From Clostridiales bacterium (GTDB taxonomy: Bacteria > Bacillota > Clostridia > Lachnospirales > Anaerotignaceae), in assembly GCA_018364635.1 (NCBI GenBank), contig JAGZLR010000002.1, forward strand, positions 46,497 through 110,496: DNA of 64,000 bases. Reading direction: 5' to 3'. Below are positions 16,667-25,400 of this stretch, in pieces. Made by a program: the position numbers and the translations under genes. The number at the start of each line of letters is the position of its first letter. Position 1 is the first letter of the stretch. Below the pieces are notes generated by a model. The model did not search any database. It worked only from the letters and a program-made list of their open reading frames with translations, and was not told where the DNA came from.

Positions 16667-19600
16667 AAAAGCAGCAATCACTGAAGAAAAGGCTTATCTC
16701 TTTATCACTTTGCGCTGCAATTGGATTTTCAAGTGTGTCGTTGTATAACAGTGAAATCGCATTAGCAGAGGATTACTCTAATCATTGGGCATCAGAAGCC
16801 CTTTATAAAATGGAGAATCTTAAAATTATGCAGGGAGATACAGATGGAGATATGCATCCTGACAGGCCAATTACGAGGGCTGAATTTGTATCTATGATAA
16901 ACAGAGCATTTAACTACAATGGCTATAAGGATAAAGACTTGCCATTTCAGGATATTGACGGTAAAGAATGGTATGCAGATAATATTCGAGTAGCATATGG
17001 ACAGGGATATTTTTCTGGAATAAGCAACAAACAGTCCGGAGCAGAAATGTCGATTACAAGAGAACAGGCAGCTGCATTAATTTGCCGGAATTTAAAAATT
17101 GAGAGCAAAGCGCTACAAATCGATGATTTTACAGACGGCAAGCAGATCAGTGAGTGGAGTAAGGGCTCAATTGGAGCAGCAGTTGAAAAAGGATATATTT
17201 ATGGCTATAATGACGGATCTTTTAGACCTCTAAACAATATCACAAGAGCCGAGGCTGCTACAATGCTGTCAAATTCTTTGGGAACAATTATCACAGATCC
17301 AGGTGTATATAGATATGGTACAGTTAATGGAAATGTTACGATTTCTAATTCCCAAGTTGAGGTTGCCGATACGACCATTAACGGTGATTTGTACATTACA
17401 GAAGGCGTGGGAACAGGATATGTCACGCTGAGAAATGTAAATGTTCGCGGAGAAGTTATCGTCTGCGGAGGTGGAGAAGGAAATTGGGGAGGAAGCAGTG
17501 TCACATTTGATAACTGTACTGTCGCGAAACTTACAGTTGATGGACCTAAAGACAGGCCTGTATCAATCAGCTCTGCTGGTAACACGTCAATCAGCCTTAC
17601 AAATGTAAAGTCGGATGCCTTCATAGAAAATGATGATGATTATGCAGGCAGGTTCTTAAATATAAATTTTATGGGTCCGGAAGAGGCTGAACTTCATTTG
17701 TCTGGCAATTTTAACAATGTTACTGTTAAGAATCCAGAAAATGTGCTTTGGCTTGGAAAGGGTACCATTGAGAATTTAATTGTGGATGAAGATGCACAGG
17801 ACAGTAAAGTGATCTTAGACAGACAAACAGTTGTTAAAAATGCACGCTTTGATGGTAAGTGTGAGGTTACTGGACGGGGAGACATCAGTAAGCTGATTGT
17901 TTCATCCAATGGTTCTACTGTGGAGATGCTCCCTGATGAGATTGAGATCCGGCCAGGAAGCTCTGCTACAGTTGACGGCAATGAAATGACAAGTCTTGAT
18001 GCCGATGAGTCTTCTTCTTATCCACGGATTCTCGCTGGGTATCCAGAAGCGGATATTGTTGAGCCTTCAAAAGCAACAATGATTTTTGAGACTAATAAAC
18101 CTGGTACAATCAGATGGGCGTTGACTTATGACGATGCAGACTCTCTTTCAAAAGAAGATATTATGAAACCAACAACAAAAAGTGCTATCAAAAAGTACGG
18201 TTCAGTGTCTGTTGATGAATCAAATAAAGATATTTCTGTGTCTATCGGAGGCCTTCAGTCGGATGTGGGATATACAATTTCTGCAATCCTTGTTGATGAT
18301 AGAGGAGACTGGAGTAGAGTCAAAGAAGAAACATTCCGTACCGCAGATGATACAAAGCCTGACTTTGTTTCTGGGTATCCAAAAATTTCATCTGACAGCA
18401 GTACAACGTTGGATATTGAAGTTGTAACTACAAAGGATTGTAAGGTTTACTGGGCTGTATTCCCAAAAGGGGTGGAAGGCCCTACAGTATATGAAATGAG
18501 AAATGAAGAATATGATGAGGAAATCGACAGCGGTTCAAAGAAAAAGTGTAAAAAGAATCGATCTTACTCATTTACAGCAGAAGGTCTGAAGGAAAAAGAA
18601 CAATATGATATTTATGTGATGGCTTCTGACGGAGAGAATGATTCTAAAATACACAAGTTGACAGGCAGTACCAAAGACACAACACCTCCAAAGTTTATTA
18701 AAGATACGCCAAAACAGGATAAAATTACAGACAAGACAGTTGATGTAAGAGTTGCGTCTAATGAGGATGGAACGGTCCATTATGTTGTATGTGAGAGAGG
18801 GGACAAATTTCCAGCACCTGTTCCGCCTGCTACAACCCCACCTCCACTTGACAGTGAAGAGGCAAAACAGGCTGTTGTTACAGGAAACAACGCTTTTAAA
18901 AGTGGAAAGGGCACTGTAAAACAGGATATTGAATCAACAGTTAAAATAAGTGGTCTTGAAGCTGAGACAAGCTATGACCTCTATATGGTTGTTATGGATA
19001 AAGCCGGCAACATTTCTGATGTTTCTAAAATTGTAATTAAGACTCGAGATGTGATTGCGCCGACTGCGAAAATGGAGTTTACCGATAGCATAGATGGGAA
19101 GCCAAAGGTAGAGTCAGATATTAAGATTGTGTTTAGTGAGGAAGTCTGGAGTTCTCTTACAATGAAGATTCTTGACATTGTGAATCTAAAAGACAATGTG
19201 AAACTTTATGATAGAACTAGTGGGAAATCTAATGAGGTAGTTGATATTGATTTTACAAAAGTTAAAGTGACAGAAGGGGAAAAAGGAGAAACTGTCCTTA
19301 TATTCCCGCCAGAATCCTTGAATTTAAATAGTGGAAGTACATACCAATTTGAACTGAACAAAATTGTAGATACATCGTTTAATGAGATGAAAGATGGGTA
19401 TCTACTTGACGAGTTCACAACTGTCCCACCTCTGGTACAGCTTGTAAAAACTGAGTCTCCTGAAAATATGGATTTAACATTTTCGATTGACCCGCAGTCA
19501 AATAAAACATCTGACTTGATACTTTTTGATATGATTTTTACATCAGATACAACAATCGAGTTTGAATTATATAAAAAAGATAAAGACGGCAAATTTAAGA

Positions 19601-21261
19601 AGTTAATTGAGTTTATCGATGAATATACTTTTGGTGATGAGCCTGATTATGATCCAGATAAACTTACTGATTACGATCCTCTGATTATGAAAAACAGTGC
19701 TATGACCCTTCACTATATCATTGATAGGAAGATAAAAGGTCTAAATACATACAAATTTGAGCCATTTAATAAGCTTGCTTATGGAGAGTTTGGGATAAGA
19801 ATTAAAGCGATAGAGGGAGATCCTGTGCGAGAAGGGTGGAACAAGACTGTAAAAATTGACATAAAATGTATGTCAGGATCTAAAACTGTATTAAGTGCTC
19901 TTGCAGGCGATCCAATTAATAACTATGATACAGCAATTAAAGAGGGAGCGGTTCTTGTTAATTTTCCAACACAGTTTGTACTGTCTGCATCCTTTACCGA
20001 CACGGCGATTCCTTATTTCCTTGAAAATTATCCGAAGCTTGAACTGCCTTCTTCCGGTGTGGCGGAGGAGGATGCACAAATTGCCGATACGTTAATTCGT
20101 CCGGTTATTATGACTGACAGAAAAGCTGATATGTATTATTTGGTGGCACCAGCAGGAACGGTTGATGTTGATTCTAATAAAGATGGGCAGTATAGCCAGG
20201 AAGAACTGAATACTCTTGCTCTGCCAATTATGTCTAATACGCTGCGGCCAAATGGTGCTGTATGGGGCACCTATGTTGTTGAAAGCGGGAATGTTGAGTA
20301 TCAGCCGGTTATAGAAGGGCTTACCCCAGAAAAACAATATGATGTTTTCTTTGTGCTAAAAGGTACACCACCAGAACCTTCAGATGTATGGCATAAAAGA
20401 ATTACAACGGCAAAAATTGCGCCACCAAAAATTCACGCAGTTGTAAATCCAGGAGAAAATTCTGCTGCTATTAATCTTACATCAGATAAGAATGCTAAGA
20501 TTGACTGGATCGTACTTCCTAGTAATGAGGCAAAACAGTATCTAGATGCTGACGGAAAAACTGTAAAACCTGAATTAGCAGAAGTATTGGCAGATATCAT
20601 ACGAAATGCAAAAGAAAATCCTACATTAAGACCAGTAGGATATGGTACTGTGACAACAAGATACAACACAACTGCAAAAGAGTATCAGGCTACAGTCACA
20701 GTTACAGAACTTGAAAGAAATATTTATTATACATTCTTCGCAGTTGGTAAAACAGTTTTGTCTAACGGACAAACAGTAGGAGACGACTCCGTTATTGCTG
20801 TTGCGCCTGATTTTACTCCTAGAGATGTAACACCTCCTGAAATTACAAATATAAGTACTAGTATAGGTAATTTAAGTGCAGCTGATCCGCCGGGAACGCC
20901 ATATAAAGGTACTTTGACAATAACGTTTAATGAGCCTCTTTATTATGTAGAGAGTGAAGGCTCAAAGCCTCAGCCTGTAGATGGGAAGACTTTTATTGAT
21001 AATCTCAAAGGTGGCGGCGTTACATTCCAAGTAAAAGATTGGAGTGGTGTCCCTGTAGCAACAGGAAGCGGAGAGAAAGCGCTTAACTATATTACAATGA
21101 CTTTCCAGGGAGCAGAGGACGGAATGACATCCTTTGTTAATCTGCTATTATGTGATGTAAACGGTAATGTATCTGGTAGATTTTATATGACATTTAACGA
21201 TGCAGAGTATTCGGGCGGAAAAAGAGGAGAGTCCGAATGGGAGTATGAATTTATCAATTAA
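16663..21261 (+). CDS. Large SLH-domain surface protein with fibronectin-like repeats
   Basis: This 1532-residue exported protein has a signal peptide (1 to about 36, ending ALA-ED) and three S-layer homology domains (about 37-90, 95-150 and 155-208; motifs ITRAEFVSMINRAF, ITREQAAALICRNL and ITRAEAATMLSNSL). A repetitive beta-solenoid-like stretch follows (about 210-440, VNGNVTISNS / INGDLYITEG). Then come a series of fibronectin-III-like repeats, each with a 'GTIRWALT'/'CKVYWAVF'/'GTVHYVV' strand and a 'GLEAETSYDLYMV' strand, and Ig-like domains (IVFSEEVW, ITFNEPLY). SLH domains anchor to cell-wall polymer. Its place in a flagellar gene series suggests an envelope part near the flagellum, which is inference. 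Confidence 0.88.
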   Translation: MKKQQSLKKRLISLSLCAAIGFSSVSLYNSEIALAEDYSNHWASEALYKMENLKIMQGDTDGDMHPDRPITRAEFVSMINRAFNYNGYKDKDLPFQDIDGKEWYADNIRVAYGQGYFSGISNKQSGAEMSITREQAAALICRNLKIESKALQIDDFTDGKQISEWSKGSIGAAVEKGYIYGYNDGSFRPLNNITRAEAATMLSNSLGTIITDPGVYRYGTVNGNVTISNSQVEVADTTINGDLYITEGVGTGYVTLRNVNVRGEVIVCGGGEGNWGGSSVTFDNCTVAKLTVDGPKDRPVSISSAGNTSISLTNVKSDAFIENDDDYAGRFLNINFMGPEEAELHLSGNFNNVTVKNPENVLWLGKGTIENLIVDEDAQDSKVILDRQTVVKNARFDGKCEVTGRGDISKLIVSSNGSTVEMLPDEIEIRPGSSATVDGNEMTSLDADESSSYPRILAGYPEADIVEPSKATMIFETNKPGTIRWALTYDDADSLSKEDIMKPTTKSAIKKYGSVSVDESNKDISVSIGGLQSDVGYTISAILVDDRGDWSRVKEETFRTADDTKPDFVSGYPKISSDSSTTLDIEVVTTKDCKVYWAVFPKGVEGPTVYEMRNEEYDEEIDSGSKKKCKKNRSYSFTAEGLKEKEQYDIYVMASDGENDSKIHKLTGSTKDTTPPKFIKDTPKQDKITDKTVDVRVASNEDGTVHYVVCERGDKFPAPVPPATTPPPLDSEEAKQAVVTGNNAFKSGKGTVKQDIESTVKISGLEAETSYDLYMVVMDKAGNISDVSKIVIKTRDVIAPTAKMEFTDSIDGKPKVESDIKIVFSEEVWSSLTMKILDIVNLKDNVKLYDRTSGKSNEVVDIDFTKVKVTEGEKGETVLIFPPESLNLNSGSTYQFELNKIVDTSFNEMKDGYLLDEFTTVPPLVQLVKTESPENMDLTFSIDPQSNKTSDLILFDMIFTSDTTIEFELYKKDKDGKFKKLIEFIDEYTFGDEPDYDPDKLTDYDPLIMKNSAMTLHYIIDRKIKGLNTYKFEPFNKLAYGEFGIRIKAIEGDPVREGWNKTVKIDIKCMSGSKTVLSALAGDPINNYDTAIKEGAVLVNFPTQFVLSASFTDTAIPYFLENYPKLELPSSGVAEEDAQIADTLIRPVIMTDRKADMYYLVAPAGTVDVDSNKDGQYSQEELNTLALPIMSNTLRPNGAVWGTYVVESGNVEYQPVIEGLTPEKQYDVFFVLKGTPPEPSDVWHKRITTAKIAPPKIHAVVNPGENSAAINLTSDKNAKIDWIVLPSNEAKQYLDADGKTVKPELAEVLADIIRNAKENPTLRPVGYGTVTTRYNTTAKEYQATVTVTELERNIYYTFFAVGKTVLSNGQTVGDDSVIAVAPDFTPRDVTPPEITNISTSIGNLSAADPPGTPYKGTLTITFNEPLYYVESEGSKPQPVDGKTFIDNLKGGGVTFQVKDWSGVPVATGSGEKALNYITMTFQGAEDGMTSFVNLLLCDVNGNVSGRFYMTFNDAEYSGGKRGESEWEYEFIN

Positions 21262-21287
21262 AATTTAAGTACGTAATGGTTTTGAGC

Positions 21288-21328
21288 TGGCAAAACCCTG
21301 AATTCGATAGAAATCAGGGTTTTCGCCA
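21288..21328 (+). other. Long hairpin between the SLH protein and membrane-protein genes
   Basis: TGGC plus AAAACCCTGA (288-301) pairs with TCAGGGTTTT plus GCCA (314-328), 14 bp with one bulged C and a 12-base loop. No T run follows beyond the stem's own TTTT, so it may be a partial terminator or an mRNA processing or stability element. Confidence 0.5.
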
Positions 21329-21373
21329 TATAAAGAAATTGTAAAATTGAAGCAAAAAGGCGGTAAAAAGAGG

Positions 21374-22456
21374 ATGAATAGGAAAAAAATACTGATCACT
21401 GGACTAATTGTGGCTGTGCTATCGGCTGTTGCAGGATATTTTATATTTGCAGAAAAAAGTGAAAAGCTTCCTTCTCCTGTGGATCTTTATACTGCTGGTG
21501 ATGAAAGTGTTGAGTCAATAACTAAAGCGGTAGAAAATGTAGGAGAGGAGATTTTGCTTTCTATTTCGACTAGTGAGGATAAGGAAGAGGAAGAAAAGAA
21601 TGAGTCTGGGGATGCAGGCGCAAAGTCCGATGCTGATACTGCCGAGAATGACGAGAAAAAGTTAGATCATGAACAGAATATAAAAGATAGTAAGGATTTC
21701 CAGCCAGAAAATACTGAGATGACTCAACAGTCACAGGACCAAAGACCATGGAGCAGATACTACTACAAAATAAGTGTAGATAGCATAGAAGATATCCAGC
21801 AGTATACAGAATTTTTGATAGAAAATGATTTTGAAAAGATCGAACCTGAAATAGAAGAGCCTCAAGAAAAAGAAGATACAAAAAATAATCAGCAACTAAA
21901 ACAGGAACCAGAGAAAAGTAATATTTCAGGCATGTATCAAAGAGATGCAAAAGAGGAAGGATACCTGTTTTGTATAGAAATTGAATTCCCCCTTGCGGAT
22001 GATCCTGAAACAGGATTATATAAAATTGAGGCTACAATCCAAGAGAAAGTCGAGCCAAAAAAAATTGAGGCAATGACAAGACAAAGTGCAATGGACTATA
22101 TGGAAAGTATAGACTATAAAGCTTTGGGGCTTGATCAGCCGCTGAGTAACTATTATGTTGTGCTAGATATGGGAAGATCATATATCGACGGCAAAGACTG
22201 CTATGGTATTAATGTATATACAAAAGGAATTTCGGGAGAAAGTTACTTTGTAAAGAAGTATTATTTGGCTTTGGAAGATAAAAATATTTATGTATATGAT
22301 AACGACGGGGTGATTGAGAAACTCGATCAGGAAAGTGGATATTTCAAAGGCATCGATAGCAGTATGACAATGAATGGCGTTAAGGAAAACGATGCTTCTT
22401 TAGAAAAAGGAAAACCTTATCATGATTGGAATTTTGGTCCGTTAGATAGTGAATAA
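21374..22456 (+). CDS. Membrane-anchored acidic protein of unknown function
   Basis: This 360-residue protein has one N-terminal membrane segment (KILITGLIVAVLSAVAGYFI) without a clear cleavage site. A long Glu/Asp/Lys-rich low-complexity region follows (about 60-130 and 160-190), then a folded C-terminal half of alternating aromatic strands (YYKISVDSIEDIQQYTEFL and YYVVLDMGRSYIDGKDCYGINVYTKG). I do not recognise a family. The ATG at 21374 is taken because an in-frame TTG 27 bases upstream lacks a ribosome-binding site. It lies between an SLH surface protein and a FliD-like protein and is probably co-transcribed with them. Confidence 0.6.
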   Translation: MNRKKILITGLIVAVLSAVAGYFIFAEKSEKLPSPVDLYTAGDESVESITKAVENVGEEILLSISTSEDKEEEEKNESGDAGAKSDADTAENDEKKLDHEQNIKDSKDFQPENTEMTQQSQDQRPWSRYYYKISVDSIEDIQQYTEFLIENDFEKIEPEIEEPQEKEDTKNNQQLKQEPEKSNISGMYQRDAKEEGYLFCIEIEFPLADDPETGLYKIEATIQEKVEPKKIEAMTRQSAMDYMESIDYKALGLDQPLSNYYVVLDMGRSYIDGKDCYGINVYTKGISGESYFVKKYYLALEDKNIYVYDNDGVIEKLDQESGYFKGIDSSMTMNGVKENDASLEKGKPYHDWNFGPLDSE

Positions 22457-22563
22457 TCTAGTTCATTGGTGTGATTTACCTGCCAATGACCGATTATAGT
22501 ATTAAGGGGATTTCAGTTGGGGCGCCACTTCTGCTATCCCTGTCTAGAAAGGAGTTGAGAGCC

Positions 22564-23853
22564 ATGTCAGTAAACGGTGTTGGGTATTATGGAAATTACT
22601 ATGGGGTAAATAATATATCCTCGTTGTACAGACATCAGATACAAAATGCTTCTCAAAAAGTAAGTAGGGTGTCTGATTCAAGCTACTCCAATTTACGTCG
22701 GTATGTTGAGAAATCAAGTGCCGGATTTTTAAAAAGTTACAATAGTAGTATGGCATCTCTTATGACAAGTGCGAATGCCTTAAAATCAACCAATAAATCA
22801 AGTGTATGGAATAAGCTTTCTGCAAGTTCATCAGATACAAAGATAATAGAAGTGAAACAAAACTATAGCATGAACTCCAAGGATACATATGATGTTTCTG
22901 TAAAACAGCTTGCACAAACACAAAAAAATATTTCGCAGCAGGTCGATAAAAATAGTTATGCATCCTCTGATGCGGCTGTTTCTATATCCAATGCTTATGG
23001 TGATTTTACATTCCAAGTGAGTCATAAGGATGAGAATGGTAGGTTAAAAACAAATGGACAAATTCTTGACGAGATTGCTAGCGTTGTGAATCAGAGTGGT
23101 ATAGGGATTCAGGCAGAGGTACTGACTAAAGATGGACAAGCACAGCTTAGTTTGGTCTCTAAGGAGACAGGGGAGGAAAATGCATTTCGCGTTACGGGCG
23201 ATTTTGCTGAGAAAAGTGGACTTACAAATATTTCTCGGTTAGCGCAGGATGCCGTGTACACTGTCTCTAAAAATGGACATGAAGGGAAGGAATATACTGC
23301 TTCAAGTAATACAGTATCTATTGATTATGGAAGAGTTGATGCAACACTTAAGTCAGAGGGAAATTCAACAATTGGTGTTGGTGTGAACAAAGATCAGGTT
23401 GTATCTGCAGTTAAGGATCTGGTAAAAAACTACAATAGTACAGTTCAGATGTTGGGGAGAAATGCAGATAGGGGTTATGGAGTTGAAAAACAGCTGAATA
23501 ATATGCTGAATTTACCACTATCTGAAAAATCTCTTGCCCTTACAGGAATTACCAGGAATAAAGATGGCCTTCTAGAGCTTGATGAGGAGAAGTTAAGGTC
23601 CAGTCTTGAGGAAAATCCGTCTCTTGTCAAAGAGGTTATAGGAGGTTCGTTCAGTTTATCACAAACGCTTTTTGAAGACGGCAGGAAGGGCCTTTCGCAG
23701 TCAGGGGCTTCACTGATTGAAAATGACTTAGGTATTGCTGAACAGAGAGAAACTGCTGACTTATTTAGCCTTTTAAATCGATACAGTAGATCTGGTGCTT
23801 ATGCTGTTTCTAATTTTTATACAGTAGGTAATTTAATCAATATGCTTGTTTAA
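22564..23853 (+). CDS. FliD-like (flagellar cap-related) protein, non-canonical
   Basis: The 429-residue protein has a FliD-like middle: a 'YDVSVKQLAQTQKNISQQV' strand (cf. YTVNVTQLA of FliD), a hook-IN-type 'GQILDEIASVVNQSGIGIQAEV' segment, VKDLVKNYNSTVQML, and a 'GLLELDEEKLRSSLEENPSLVKEVI' region typical of FliD C-terminal halves. The canonical FliD N terminus (SGLASGMDID..V) is missing. It is replaced by a Ser/Tyr/Asn-rich leader, and the C terminus lacks the usual terminal helix pair. The ATG at 22564 has GAAAGGAG 10 bases upstream. An earlier in-frame start at 22471 lacks such support. It may be a diverged cap or a partner of the SLH protein. Confidence 0.6.
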   Translation: MSVNGVGYYGNYYGVNNISSLYRHQIQNASQKVSRVSDSSYSNLRRYVEKSSAGFLKSYNSSMASLMTSANALKSTNKSSVWNKLSASSSDTKIIEVKQNYSMNSKDTYDVSVKQLAQTQKNISQQVDKNSYASSDAAVSISNAYGDFTFQVSHKDENGRLKTNGQILDEIASVVNQSGIGIQAEVLTKDGQAQLSLVSKETGEENAFRVTGDFAEKSGLTNISRLAQDAVYTVSKNGHEGKEYTASSNTVSIDYGRVDATLKSEGNSTIGVGVNKDQVVSAVKDLVKNYNSTVQMLGRNADRGYGVEKQLNNMLNLPLSEKSLALTGITRNKDGLLELDEEKLRSSLEENPSLVKEVIGGSFSLSQTLFEDGRKGLSQSGASLIENDLGIAEQRETADLFSLLNRYSRSGAYAVSNFYTVGNLINMLV

Positions 23854-23862
23854 TTTCTGTTT

Positions 23863-23886
23863 GGAGGCGGCGCCGCCTCCTTTTTT
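23863..23886 (+). terminator. Intrinsic terminator after the FliD-like gene
   Basis: The perfect palindrome GGAGGCGGCGCCGCCTCC (23863-23880) is followed by six T. It closes the putative 14.2-23.9 kb operon. Confidence 0.92.
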
Positions 23887-23937
23887 ATTTCAAGTATTTG
23901 AGTGATAATTCGTTGCTATTGTTTAAAGGTAGATCTC

Positions 23938-23966
23938 TTGTTGAAACAAATTGTTTATACTATAAT
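23938..23966 (+). promoter_or_regulatory. Sigma-A-type promoter of the stalk-domain gene
   Basis: TTGTTG (23938-23943), 17 bases, TATAAT (23961-23966), 56 bases before the ATG at 24022. Confidence 0.6.
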
Positions 23967-24021
23967 AAAGATGTAAGCTTTCTAGAAAAGTCTATGTAAA
24001 AAAAGAAAGGAGAGTTTCAGG

Positions 24022-24687
24022 ATGAAGAAGATGGTACTGAATGTTGTAGCTTGTATTTTTTTAATCTCTAACGCAGCATTTGCCGCAGGAGATGATACAA
24101 AAGAAGCCTATACGGCAAAAGTAAACGGCATTTGGCTGAAAAATGAAATTTATGAGAACAAAGACCATGCACATATGATGCCTGTAAGAGAAATCTGTGA
24201 TTTGGCAGATCTTGAAGTCCGATGGGATGCAGACAAGAAGATGGTGACAGTAGTGTCTGATGAAAAAGAAGTCCAGTTTGTAATTGGTGAAGATTGTTAT
24301 GTCGTTAATGGAACAGAAGAAGTACAGTTAAAGGCAGTTCCTGAAATTAAGAATGATTATTCTTATGTGCCATCGCCTTTTTTTAGCCAATTGTTTGGTT
24401 TTACAATGAAAAATGAGACTAATGAAGTAATTGACATTACGTTTGAAGAAAAAGGTAATGAGGAAATAAAGGTGGTCGAAGGTGTTATTGAAGATGCAAC
24501 TATGAATACACTGAAAATAAAAACAAAGGACGGCAAGATTTATTGCTTTGATACTTCAGATGCTGATAAGTCAGGATGTAATGGTATGCTGCTTGGAAGT
24601 TCTATTATTGTATCTTATCAGGTGGGAACTGTCCTAGGAAATGAAGTCTTTAAGGCAGTGAAACTGGAACAGATAAATAGGGAATAA
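24022..24687 (+). CDS. Secreted copper-amine-oxidase-N-like (stalk) domain protein
   Basis: This 221-residue protein has a signal peptide (VLNVVACIFLISNAAFA-AG) and one stalk domain of the copper amine oxidase N-terminal-like family (PF07833): MMPVREICDLADLEVRWDADKKMVTV, then YSYVPSPFFSQLFGF. The name is historical; the domain is structural and no copper site is implied. A small beta-rich C-terminal domain follows (about 150-220). It is a single-gene unit with its own promoter and no known substrate. A related domain occurs in the protein at 42574. Confidence 0.75.
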   Translation: MKKMVLNVVACIFLISNAAFAAGDDTKEAYTAKVNGIWLKNEIYENKDHAHMMPVREICDLADLEVRWDADKKMVTVVSDEKEVQFVIGEDCYVVNGTEEVQLKAVPEIKNDYSYVPSPFFSQLFGFTMKNETNEVIDITFEEKGNEEIKVVEGVIEDATMNTLKIKTKDGKIYCFDTSDADKSGCNGMLLGSSIIVSYQVGTVLGNEVFKAVKLEQINRE

Positions 24688-25400
24688 AATTTATAGGGTA
24701 GGGTTAATTGAACTTAGTAATATCTTTGACAAAGTTAACAGAAATCTATTTTTGATTTATAGAAGTGAATTGTTTATAGTAAAGATGAGCAAAGGAAACA
24801 TTCTAAAAGAATTTTTTTGGAATGTACTGGTTTGGAGTTTTAATAGGCGTGAAAGTAATTGGATTGCTTTCACGCCTTATTTGTATGAGTGGGTTATTTT
24901 TTTCTACCTGAAAATTAGAAAAGTTAGCTTCTTCTTTTTGTTAGAAAAGGAATGCTATTTCGTAGATATAGATTCAGAGAAAGAAATATGGGATGCTTTT
25001 ATAATATCTATCCCCTTCTTAAATCTTTATGTATAATCCTTAAAGAAAGGGGAAAATGGTTAAAATTGTGCATGATAAACTATAAGATGATTTGTCTCTT
25101 TATCTGTCATCGCTGAGGTCTATATTCGTGTTTTTATGTTTGTATTTCTGCTGTGTAAAAAATGAAGGGGCTAAAAGTATGTGTTAGGGAATTACAGAAC
25201 TTTAAAAATGAGATTTGTGTGACCAAAATTCATATATATTATATACGTTTTGTGATGTTTTTTCTGAGAATATTATCATAAAATTTCTGGAAACATAATT
25301 ATAATTGTAAATCGTTTTGAAAATAAACTTAAAATTTATTATTGTTTCATCAGATAAAGTGTGATAATATGAGGATATTATAAAGGATGGAGCTGTTGAG
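24688..25400. other. Gene-free AT-rich interval with one hairpin
   Basis: No convincing gene is visible in these 713 bases. A 94-codon frame at 24752 has no ribosome-binding site and an unusual Phe/Ile/Trp-rich composition. A strong hairpin pairs AGGCGTGAAAG (24845-24855) with CTTTCACGCCT (24867-24877), 158 bases after the stalk gene, and may end that transcript. I see no riboswitch consensus. Confidence 0.5.
25339..25368 (+). promoter_or_regulatory. Possible extended -10 promoter of the EAL gene
   Basis: TTATTG (25339-25344), 18 bases, then GATAAT (25363-25368) 33 bases before the ATG at 25401. The -35 is weak. A TG two bases before the -10 may help. Confidence 0.38.

Noticed and set aside
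22480..22500. GACCGATT as a sigma-D -10 for the FliD-like gene
   Set aside because: The match is partial and no TAAA-like -35 lies at 14-16 bases upstream.
24752..25036. 94-codon frame in the gap before the EAL gene
   Set aside because: No Shine-Dalgarno sequence, a biased Phe/Trp/Ile composition and overlap with a strong hairpin.
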